From Patescibacteria group bacterium (GTDB taxonomy: Bacteria > Patescibacteriota > Patescibacteriia > 2-12-FULL-60-25): a stretch of 64,000 nt of DNA. Every line of letters starts with the position of its first letter. Within the stretch, counting starts at the first letter, position 1. The translations under genes and the position numbers were made by a program. Of the stretch, positions 56,251-63,087 are shown piece by piece. The stretch covers positions 372,001 through 436,000 of the forward strand of contig JAQTXZ010000001.1 in NCBI GenBank assembly GCA_028688515.1. Direction: 5' to 3'. The notes beneath the pieces are model-generated. The model did not search any database. It saw only the letters and a list, made by a program, of their open reading frames with translations, and had not been told where the DNA came from.

Positions 56251-56259
56251 TGTTATACT
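56251..56259 (+). promoter_or_regulatory. Extended -10 promoter of the fibre-like gene
   Basis: TGTTATACT, 13 nt before the ATG. Confidence 0.65.
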
Positions 56260-56272
56260 GTTCTTAACTTTT

Positions 56273-57742
56273 ATGAATAAGAAATATTTCTACGGTTCAT
56301 TGATTTTAATAATCGGAATCGTTTTTGTTTGGCAACTCGCAGCTAATGCGCAAACCTGGAATGGTCCGGCAGCAAATTGTTATGATCCTAGCCAATCGGG
56401 ATGTAATGTCGATGGCGTGATATGGAGTAGGTCTGCTGCAAATATTGACACTGCACCTGTACAGATGGGTGGCTACAAAATTAATGGTCGAGCTGAAATT
56501 GGAGATGATTTAAAAATTGCAAATAACTTTTACGTAACAACAGACGGTAAAGCCATAAGAATAGACAGAGCGGGTTCGTCCAGTTTTAATATCGGCAATT
56601 GGGGAAATGGGGTTGGATCTGAGCAACCTGTTAATTTAAATGTATGGGGCAACTTAATTACAAAAGGTAATGGAACTGGATTTACAGATCCAAAAGTGAT
56701 TTCACCTAAATATTGTTTTGCCGATGCATCCAGTAATCCAATTAATTGCATTCAGGCGTGGCCCGCTGCAAGCGGCGCAGGTGATGTTACAGATGTTTTG
56801 TTTACCGCTCCAATTACTGTCACAACTCCCGGCGGACCGCAACCTAGAGTCGCCCTCACGACTTGTGCGGCAAATCAAATATATAAAATGTCCGGGGGTG
56901 TTTGGACGTGTTCGGCTGATGCAGATACGAATAGTGGGGGAACCATATCAAACCTGAGTTCTTCCAATAATTCCATTTCTATTACTAATGCTGCAGGACC
57001 AAATACCGTACTGACTGCGAATAACGTTTATTTTGATGATCGTTACGTCAACGTTTCCGGCGACACGATGGCTGGTAATTTTTCAAGTCCGTTTGGTAAC
57101 ACATTTGGTTTAAGTGCAGGTAACTGGTTATTAAGTGTTCAACCAGCGGCAAATACAATTTATACAATCGGTACTTTGTCGCATACCGGCGCCATAAATT
57201 CATCCGGCAATATAACTGTAACCGGTGCAGGGCAGGTTAAAGCTTCGACACTTTGTATTGGTAACGATTGTCGCGCCGCTTGGCCGAACGCGGGGACGGG
57301 GGATGTGACTGATGTTTTGAGTGGAACGGGAATTACAGTTACAAATTCCGGCGGACCGCAGCCGAGTGTGAAAATTAGTTCTTGCGTCAGCAATGGGCAA
57401 GTTATGCAATGGGATCAAGTAAATAGTGCTTGGGCTTGCGTTACTCCCATAACAAACGTACAAGCAGGAAATGGATTGACGGGAGGCGGCACGAGCGGCG
57501 TTTTAACGGTGAACGTCGGGGGAGGTACGGGTATCTCTGTAGCAGCCGATGGCGTGAATCTTGATACTGCGTATACTGACAATAGATATGTAAACAACAA
57601 CACGGGATTGTGTACGACTGTTGCTCTAGCTTGGCCAAATAGGACAATTTCTTGTCCCTCAGGGAGATATGTGGCAGGAGTTGTGACGGGGTTAGCCTCA
57701 CCGGCCATCACATCGGTAACCTGTTGTCCGTTGCATGACTAA
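56273..57742 (+). CDS. Secreted fibre-like surface protein with repeats
   Basis: 489 aa. Signal peptide (GSLILIIGIVFVWQLAANA). Low-complexity Gly/Thr/Asn/Ser-rich sequence with two copies of GDVTDVL ... GITVT..GGPQPxV and several GGTGI/NGLTGGG motifs, as in tail-fibre and needle proteins. Six or more Cys with a CxxC-like ending (TCCPLHD). The name of any family is uncertain; it fits a beta-helical surface fibre or adhesin. No Shine-Dalgarno and a leader of 6-7 nt by the promoter position. Confidence 0.8.
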   Translation: MNKKYFYGSLILIIGIVFVWQLAANAQTWNGPAANCYDPSQSGCNVDGVIWSRSAANIDTAPVQMGGYKINGRAEIGDDLKIANNFYVTTDGKAIRIDRAGSSSFNIGNWGNGVGSEQPVNLNVWGNLITKGNGTGFTDPKVISPKYCFADASSNPINCIQAWPAASGAGDVTDVLFTAPITVTTPGGPQPRVALTTCAANQIYKMSGGVWTCSADADTNSGGTISNLSSSNNSISITNAAGPNTVLTANNVYFDDRYVNVSGDTMAGNFSSPFGNTFGLSAGNWLLSVQPAANTIYTIGTLSHTGAINSSGNITVTGAGQVKASTLCIGNDCRAAWPNAGTGDVTDVLSGTGITVTNSGGPQPSVKISSCVSNGQVMQWDQVNSAWACVTPITNVQAGNGLTGGGTSGVLTVNVGGGTGISVAADGVNLDTAYTDNRYVNNNTGLCTTVALAWPNRTISCPSGRYVAGVVTGLASPAITSVTCCPLHD

Positions 57743-57750
57743 ATAAGATC

Positions 57751-57787
57751 TAACTAAAATCAGCCCGCAGGGGGCTGATTTAAGTTA
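57751..57787 (+). terminator. Terminator hairpin after the fibre-like gene
   Basis: TAACTAAAATCAGCCC pairs with GGGCTGATTTAAGTTA around GCAGG; 15 pairs. Confidence 0.85.
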
Positions 57788-57818
57788 GATTTTGACGGAT
57801 TGCATTATTCGCCTCCGA

Positions 57819-57847
57819 TTGACAAAATCACCAAAACTTGGTTTGAT
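57819..57847 (+). promoter_or_regulatory. Candidate promoter of hisS
   Basis: TTGACA (57819-57824), 17-nt spacer, TTTGAT (57842-57847). Confidence 0.5.
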
Positions 57848-57899
57848 TGCGCTGGTTGTTTGACACAACTATCGAACCATCGAAGAGAGGAACTGTCCC

Positions 57900-59330
57900 A
57901 TGAGTACCATTAAGCCTTCTTTGCCCGCGGGTGTACGTGACTATTTGCCACCCGAAATGCTTTTCAGAGCGTCTGTTCTACGACGAATCACGCAAGTGTA
58001 CGAACAGTTTGGCTTCTCGCCGATCGAGACGCCGGCAATTGAGCGTGAAGAGGTTTTGACGGGCGGAAAACCGCCGGACATGATCATCTGGCGCGCTAGG
58101 ACAAGCGGTGCAAATAAAGACGACGAGTCTCTTGCATTGCATTACGACTTGACTGTTCCGCTTTCACGCGTCGTCGCCGCTTACCCGGATTTGCCAAGGC
58201 CGTTTCGACGTTACCAGTGCCAGAAAGTCTGGCGTGGTGAGAAGCCTCAGGCAGGGCGATACCGAGAGTTCATGCAGTTCGACGCTGACATTGTCGGTTC
58301 TGCAAGTCTGCTCGCTGACACGGAGATTGTTTGGTTGATGGTGTCGGCCATGCGCGCCGTTGGGTTTGAGCGCTTCAAGGTGCGTTTCTCTACTCGTAAG
58401 GTTCTAAATGCGTTGGCAGGCCTTATCGGGATTGAATCCGGCAGCCCGCGCGCGAGGGATCTTTTCAGGATCTTGGACAAGCAGGACAAGATCGGACGTG
58501 AGGGAGTCGCTGCTCTTTTGGCAAAAAAATTCGTCGCCGACGAAGAACGTGATGCCAATGATCCCGACGCTACTGAGAGCGGCCTGGGTCTCACAGATGA
58601 ACAAGTGCGCGTTGTTAAGACATTCATGGAGATCGACGGCGACGCCCGCAGTGTCATCAGCAAGCTCTCCGAGCTGTTCATCGAGAGATCGGCGTTGGGG
58701 GAAAATGCCGTAAACGACTTGCGCACTATTTGTGACGGTCTGGACAATCTAGGCGTCTCACAGGACTACTGGACGGTGGACGTCTCCGTGGCACGAGGTC
58801 TGGCTTATTATACCGGCCCAGTCTTTGAGACAACACTGACCGATTGCCCGGAGTTCGGGTCAGTTATGAGCGGAGGTCGGTACGACGATCTTGTGGCTCG
58901 ATTTACCGGCGACTCAATGCCGGCAGTCGGTGCTTCGATCGGAGTAGATCGTTTGTTTGCCGCCATGGAAAAACTCGGTATGGTTAAGGGGCCAAAAACG
59001 GCAACGCAAGTGCTTGTTACGGTCATGGACCAACAGCTCATCAGTCAATGTCTGGAGACTCTGCAGATGTTGCGTTCTGCGGGCATACCGTCGGAAATCT
59101 ACATGGGCTCCAATACGGCGCTCAAGGCACAGATGGCCTATGCCCTGAACCAGGGCATCCCGTTCTTGATTTTCATCGGAGTTGAAGAGTCTCAGAACGG
59201 GATAGTCACGCTCAAGGACACCAAGAACAGGGAACAGTTCCCCGTGCCTCTGGAGGGCTTGGTTGAGATGATCCAGATAAAACAGAGGCTGCACCTGTTG
59301 CAAGAACGCTATCCGGCTAAGGGTAAGTAA
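57900..59330 (+). CDS. hisS: Histidyl-tRNA synthetase
   Basis: 476 aa. A class II synthetase: motif 1 region PIETPAIEREEVLTG, DLTVPLSRVVA, motif 2 as VWRGEKPQAGRYREFMQFDADIVG, the histidine A motif ARGLAYYTGPVFE, and GGRYDDLVARF. The FDADIVG form of motif 2 is like the alpha-proteobacterial and eukaryote-type group, not the E. coli type (FHQ...E). A full Shine-Dalgarno-like GAGAGGA lies 7 nt before the ATG. It is followed directly by tRNA-His. Base composition and signals match the accessory genes rather than the neighbouring core genes. Confidence 0.97.
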   Translation: MSTIKPSLPAGVRDYLPPEMLFRASVLRRITQVYEQFGFSPIETPAIEREEVLTGGKPPDMIIWRARTSGANKDDESLALHYDLTVPLSRVVAAYPDLPRPFRRYQCQKVWRGEKPQAGRYREFMQFDADIVGSASLLADTEIVWLMVSAMRAVGFERFKVRFSTRKVLNALAGLIGIESGSPRARDLFRILDKQDKIGREGVAALLAKKFVADEERDANDPDATESGLGLTDEQVRVVKTFMEIDGDARSVISKLSELFIERSALGENAVNDLRTICDGLDNLGVSQDYWTVDVSVARGLAYYTGPVFETTLTDCPEFGSVMSGGRYDDLVARFTGDSMPAVGASIGVDRLFAAMEKLGMVKGPKTATQVLVTVMDQQLISQCLETLQMLRSAGIPSEIYMGSNTALKAQMAYALNQGIPFLIFIGVEESQNGIVTLKDTKNREQFPVPLEGLVEMIQIKQRLHLLQERYPAKGK

Positions 59331-59377
59331 GTCTCTTGACAGGTCGGCTCACTTAGGCTTAAGTGGTTCATGTCAGT

Positions 59378-59453
59378 GGGTACGTGGCGCAGCGGTTAGC
59401 GCATCGGATTGTGGATCCGGCTGTCACGGGTTCGAATCCCGTCGTACCCACCA
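59378..59453 (+). tRNA. tRNA-His (GUG), CCA encoded, no G-1
   Basis: 76 nt. Acceptor GGGTACG/CGTACCC, D-arm GCGC/GCGC, anticodon loop TTGTGGA (anticodon GTG), T-arm ACGGG TTCGAAT CCCGT, discriminator A73 and encoded CCA. The base before G1 is T, not G, so the usual G-1:C73 pair of tRNA-His is missing. It lies 47 nt after hisS. Confidence 0.96.
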
Positions 59454-59461
59454 CACTTCTA

Positions 59462-59499
59462 AAGGTTGTTTTATTAAGGTAAAACAGCCTTATTTTTTT
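59462..59499 (+). terminator. Terminator after tRNA-His
   Basis: AAGGTTGTTTTA pairs with TAAAACAGCCTT around a 6-nt loop, followed by ATTTTTTT. Confidence 0.85.
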
Positions 59500-59514
59500 A
59501 ATTAGAATTTTCAG

Positions 59515-59543
59515 TTGACAAAAAAATAGATGTGTCATAAACT
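59515..59543 (+). promoter_or_regulatory. Promoter upstream of the leader ORF and aspartoacylase-like gene
   Basis: TTGACA (59515-59520), 17-nt spacer, TAAACT (59538-59543). Confidence 0.82.
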
Positions 59544-59554
59544 ATTTTCGAATT

Positions 59555-59614
59555 ATGAGAAAGGCTAAGTGTCTGTATTTTAACCATCATGTCCTTAATA
59601 GGTTAAGGAAGTGA
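59555..59614 (+). CDS. Candidate 19-aa leader peptide
   Basis: A short frame starting 11 nt after the -10 box: MRKAKCLYFNHHVLNRLRK, stop TGA at 59612. Two adjacent His codons are in the middle. It has no Shine-Dalgarno and may be leaderless. After it, GTTTGCG/CGCAAA and the strong AATACCCTTCT/AGAAGGGTATT hairpins precede the aspartoacylase-like gene. The layout resembles a transcription attenuator, but that is inference; translation of the peptide is not shown. Confidence 0.4.
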   Translation: MRKAKCLYFNHHVLNRLRK

Positions 59615-59639
59615 GTTTGCGTTATCAAATAGAATCGCA

Positions 59640-59667
59640 AATACCCTTCTTTAACCAGAAGGGTATT
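59640..59667 (+). terminator. Hairpin with AT tail before the aspartoacylase-like gene (possible attenuator)
   Basis: AATACCCTTCT, loop TTAACC, AGAAGGGTATT, then ATTTATT. Its loop TTAACC could pair with the GGTTAA at 59601-59606. Confidence 0.5.
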
Positions 59668-59684
59668 ATTTATTAAAAAATTTT

Positions 59685-60419
59685 ATGAAAAATATATTAT
59701 TTATCGGGGCAACACACGGAGACGAGCCGATAGGAGTCAAAGTGCTTAAGATGCTAGAAAACAAAGATTACAAATTTGATTGGATAATTGGCAACGTTCC
59801 TGCTTATTCCGCAAATTCTCGCAATTTTGAAGGTGACCTCAATAGGAGTGCGCCGGGCGATATCAAGTCAAATGAGTATGCTGCAAAAAGAGCAGCTGAA
59901 ATAATCGCGTTATCTGAATCATACGATCATTGTATAGATATACATGGCACACATGCCAATACGGGTATATTCATCATCATCACAAAGCCCACTTTAAAAA
60001 ACTTGGAACTCGCGATGCGTTTAGACATTGAAAAAATTGTACTTTGGCCCAGCTTCTCCAAAGAGCTAAATGGACCCCTGAGTGAATATATGCCGTGTGG
60101 CATAGAAATTGAATGCGGTCCAAAAGATGATCATAAAACGCAAGATGAACTTTTTTGGATACTTGAATCATTTTTAAAGAAAGATATAAATGACGATTAT
60201 GGCGATAAAAATGAAAAATTAAAAGACAAAAAATTCTTTCAAGTCTACGATTCACAGAAAATCCCAAGTGATATAAGTGATCTTGAAGAATTTACTTTAT
60301 CACGTAGAAGTGATGAGGAATTCTATCCGTTGTTAATTGGACGCTATCAAAACAGAAATAGTATAGCCTACTATAAAATGCGCGAAATAAAAGAGCCGTT
60401 AAAAATATTTATTGGCTAA
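59685..60419 (+). CDS. Succinylglutamate desuccinylase/aspartoacylase family zinc hydrolase
   Basis: 244 aa. An M14-like fold with zinc ligands in GATHGDEPIG (His and Glu) and DIHGTH, and DLNRSAPG, which marks the AstE/AspA family that removes acyl groups from N-acyl amino acids. AT-rich codons and no Shine-Dalgarno, unlike its neighbours. The C-terminal part (LEEFTLSRRSDEEFYPLLIG) is typical of AspA-like proteins. The substrate is unknown; with a GNAT and an ammonia-lyase downstream an N-acyl amino acid is likely. Confidence 0.85.
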   Translation: MKNILFIGATHGDEPIGVKVLKMLENKDYKFDWIIGNVPAYSANSRNFEGDLNRSAPGDIKSNEYAAKRAAEIIALSESYDHCIDIHGTHANTGIFIIITKPTLKNLELAMRLDIEKIVLWPSFSKELNGPLSEYMPCGIEIECGPKDDHKTQDELFWILESFLKKDINDDYGDKNEKLKDKKFFQVYDSQKIPSDISDLEEFTLSRRSDEEFYPLLIGRYQNRNSIAYYKMREIKEPLKIFIG

Positions 60420-60435
60420 TCGCTTGAAACTCTCT

Positions 60436-60460
60436 ACTGCGAATAAATTTTGTTCGCAGT
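60436..60460 (+). promoter_or_regulatory. Inverted repeat upstream of the GNAT gene (operator or RNA hairpin)
   Basis: ACTGCGAA, 9-nt loop TAAATTTTG, TTCGCAGT, perfect 8-bp arms. No T-run follows, so not a terminator. Confidence 0.5.
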
Positions 60461-60494
60461 AACGGGGTCTCAAACATACCCGCAGGAGGATCTG

Positions 60495-61028
60495 ATGCTA
60501 ATTCGTAACTGCACCGTAAAAGACATCGGTAATCTCGTTTCCTTGTACCAGGCGTGCTTCGCGGAGCCTCCTTGGTGCGAAGTTTTCGATCGCATTGAAC
60601 TCACGACTCAGTTTGAAGAGTTCATCTCTTGGCAGGATGCTGTCTTCTTGGTGGCCGACGACGGCGACGGCGCGATAGTTGGTGGCACACTCGGTTACCA
60701 TCAAGAACGAAAGAAGGATGTCGGCAGTGTGATCTCGCATGATTGGCGAAACTCCTTCTACCTAGCTGAACTCTTCGTCTCAAAACAACGCAGACTTCAG
60801 GGAGTCGCTAAACACTTGATCGCCGCCCGCTTCGATGCGGCAAGAAAGAAGGGCTTTACCAGTGCCGTAGTGCGCACCTCGACCGACCAGCCCATCATTC
60901 GCCGCCTTTATGAAAACATTGGATATTCGGTAATCGCCTCCCAAGAGGTGCTGTCATCCAAGTCTGTCGATGGATTTCAGTCGCTTCAGAAGGACAGCCG
61001 AGTCATTCTGGGTGGAATCATTCCCTGA
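60495..61028 (+). CDS. GNAT-family N-acetyltransferase
   Basis: 177 aa. A single Gcn5-like domain. The acetyl-CoA pyrophosphate-binding segment is RLQGVAKHLI (motif A, Q/RxxGxA) after FYLAELFVSKQ, followed by GFTSAVVRTSTDQPIIRRLYENIGY. Residue substrate is unknown; size fits small-molecule and amino-acid acetylators. Shine-Dalgarno AGGAGG 6 nt before the ATG, perfect terminator after it. C/G-ending codons. Confidence 0.9.
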   Translation: MLIRNCTVKDIGNLVSLYQACFAEPPWCEVFDRIELTTQFEEFISWQDAVFLVADDGDGAIVGGTLGYHQERKKDVGSVISHDWRNSFYLAELFVSKQRRLQGVAKHLIAARFDAARKKGFTSAVVRTSTDQPIIRRLYENIGYSVIASQEVLSSKSVDGFQSLQKDSRVILGGIIP

Positions 61029-61045
61029 CACCGCTCCTAAGCTCA

Positions 61046-61092
61046 CCCTACTTTAAGGACTTACAAATTTCCTCTAAAGTAGGGCTTTTTTT
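61046..61092 (+). terminator. Rho-independent terminator after the GNAT gene
   Basis: CCCTACTTTA pairs with TAAAGTAGGG, then CTTTTTTT. Confidence 0.92.
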
Positions 61093-61151
61093 AATTAGTA
61101 TTTTTCTAACTTGCTAATTTTTCAAAAAGTTGTATCTTATTGTCAACCTGT

Positions 61152-61170
61152 ATCAAATCCAGGATTTGAT
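61152..61170 (+). promoter_or_regulatory. Perfect 19-nt palindrome upstream of the ammonia-lyase gene (candidate operator)
   Basis: ATCAAATCC-A-GGATTTGAT, 55 nt before the start codon, in the promoter region. Confidence 0.6.
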
Positions 61171-61224
61171 CCTTACATCTTAAACTTAGATACGCTGCGG
61201 TTTGACAGAAGAAAGAGGTTTGGC

Positions 61225-62865
61225 ATGAAGAATATCGTAAGACTGGAGATTGACGGCCACAGTCTGACCATCGAGCAGGTGGTCAGCGTGGCCAGGCATC
61301 ATACCAGGGTGGAGGCTAATGCCTCCGCACTGGAATCACTCAAGGAGATGCGAGCCGGACTTCAGGTCTGCATCGACCGTGGTGACGTCATCTACGGCGT
61401 CAACACGGGGTGCGGATCACGCAAGACCACGGTTCTCAAGCCGGAAGAGCTCTCCGCTTATCAGATGGCGTACATACCGGCGCACTGTTGCGGAGATGGC
61501 GATCTGCTTGACGAGGAAGTTGTGCGAGCTGCCATGCTCATCCGTTTGAACTCGTTCTTGGGCAATCATTCCGGCCTCCGTCCGCTGATCAGCGAGCGCT
61601 TGCGCGATTTCTTGAATCTGGACATCACTCCGTGCATTCCCAGGCTCGGTTCCGTGGGCGCTTCGGGCGATCTCGTGCCTCTGGCGCACATGTCCGCGGC
61701 TTTGATCGGCATGGAATTCGCCGAGGTCTTCGTCCGCGGAGAGGATGGAACGCGCACGCGTATTCCTGCGCGAGAAGCGTTGAAGCGTCACGATCTTGAG
61801 ACGATCACGCTGCAAGCCAAGGAGGCGATGGGCCTCACGAACGGCGCCAACTTTATCGCAGGAATTGGCTGCTTGGCGGTAAGCGATGGCTGGGCGCTTT
61901 TCAGCGAATCCTGTCTGTCGCTCGGCCTGTCTCTCGAAGCCATTCGCGGTGAGAAGAACGCCTTCGATGAACGCATTCACAAGATGCGGCCGCTTCCTGG
62001 CCAGCTTCGCGTTGCGGAGATGATGCGTCGCCTCATCGGCGATTCGAAGCGGATGACAGAGGAATCGCGCGGGGTCAGCCTGAGGAACGAGAAGCCTACA
62101 TTGGATGAGAAGGGTAAAAAGGTACCGCGCGTCCAGGACGCGTACTCATTCCGTTGCGCTCCGCAAATCTTCGCTAGCGCCTTTCATGCGCTCGCACATG
62201 CCGCCGAGATTCTCCAGGTGGAGATCAACTCGTCGACCGATAATCCTCTCATCTTTAGGGAGGGCGACGGTTTCAAGACCATCTCCGGAGGCAACTTCCA
62301 CGGCCAGCCTTTGGCGTCGATCCTGGAGTACGTCGGCATCGGTCTGGCGCCTTTGGCAGGCTCGAGCGATCGTCGCCTCTTTGCTCTTCTTTCCTCCGGT
62401 ACCAGTTTTGGTCTGCCGGACGACCTTGCCGGACCGTCGCATGGGAACACGGGTCTGATGATCCAGCAATACGCCGGTGCGGCGCTGGTCAACAAGATTG
62501 GGCATCTGTCCGCACCGTCCTCCGTGCACAGCGTGCCCACCTCCGCCAACCAAGAAGATTGGGTCAGTATGGGCATGAACTCGGCGCTTAACCTGCGCGA
62601 GATGTTGCCACTGATCCGCAAGGTTATAGCAACTGAGATGCTGGCGGCATGTCAGGGCATCAAGTTGACCGAAGATGAGCTGCCGTTGAGTCAGTTTCCA
62701 CTCGGCTCAGGCACTTATCCGGCCTACCGGCGCATCTGTAAAGCATTCTTCGATGGTTTTGATTCGATCAAGCCCGAGGAGTGGTTCCCGGATCGCAACA
62801 CCGCACTCGAGGTCGACTCGATTGTCGCAATGCTCGTCAGTGGTGAATTCGGTACCACCGCCTGA
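61225..62865 (+). CDS. MIO-dependent aromatic amino acid/histidine ammonia-lyase
   Basis: 546 aa. The autocatalytic MIO prosthetic group comes from the Ala-Ser-Gly in GSVGASGDLVPLAH. Other marks: YGVNTGCG (catalytic Tyr loop), TNGANFIAG, QDAYSFRCAPQ, and NSSTDNPL. At the substrate-selecting position the sequence is AH (IPAHCC), closer to the SH of histidine lyases than to the HL of tyrosine lyases, so histidine lyase (urocanate-forming) is favoured but not certain. No hutU, hutI or hutG is seen. Shine-Dalgarno-like AGAGG precedes it; strong C/G codon bias. Confidence 0.92.
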   Translation: MKNIVRLEIDGHSLTIEQVVSVARHHTRVEANASALESLKEMRAGLQVCIDRGDVIYGVNTGCGSRKTTVLKPEELSAYQMAYIPAHCCGDGDLLDEEVVRAAMLIRLNSFLGNHSGLRPLISERLRDFLNLDITPCIPRLGSVGASGDLVPLAHMSAALIGMEFAEVFVRGEDGTRTRIPAREALKRHDLETITLQAKEAMGLTNGANFIAGIGCLAVSDGWALFSESCLSLGLSLEAIRGEKNAFDERIHKMRPLPGQLRVAEMMRRLIGDSKRMTEESRGVSLRNEKPTLDEKGKKVPRVQDAYSFRCAPQIFASAFHALAHAAEILQVEINSSTDNPLIFREGDGFKTISGGNFHGQPLASILEYVGIGLAPLAGSSDRRLFALLSSGTSFGLPDDLAGPSHGNTGLMIQQYAGAALVNKIGHLSAPSSVHSVPTSANQEDWVSMGMNSALNLREMLPLIRKVIATEMLAACQGIKLTEDELPLSQFPLGSGTYPAYRRICKAFFDGFDSIKPEEWFPDRNTALEVDSIVAMLVSGEFGTTA

Positions 62866-62898
62866 CCGCAACTAGCCTGGGCGAGAGCTCAGTCACTG

Positions 62899-62928
62899 CC
62901 GTGAAGCAACTACTTCACGGTTTTTTTT
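62899..62928 (+). terminator. Rho-independent terminator after the ammonia-lyase gene
   Basis: CCGTGAAG, loop CAACTA, CTTCACGG, then eight T. Confidence 0.95.
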
Positions 62929-62969
62929 GCCTTTTCACTGCGCTTAATGTAGCCTTTGTGTAAAATCCC

Positions 62970-63078
62970 AATAACCAAAAAACAATAACCAATCAGCGGA
63001 CATCGTGTCGTGCCGATTATTGGATTCTTGGTCAATTGTATTATTAATTGGTTATTGAAATCTTGGTTATTGTTTATT
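62970..63078 (+). repeat. R4 word hairpin before cysS
   Basis: CAATAACCAAAAAACAATAACCAAT words on the left pair with TTGGTTATTGAAATCTTGGTTATTG on the right. Confidence 0.8.
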
Positions 63079-63087
63079 TAAGTCTTT

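Noticed and set aside
59554-59684. Riboswitch in the long leader of the aspartoacylase-like gene
   Set aside because: No known aptamer pattern was recognised; the attenuator reading is reported as speculation instead.
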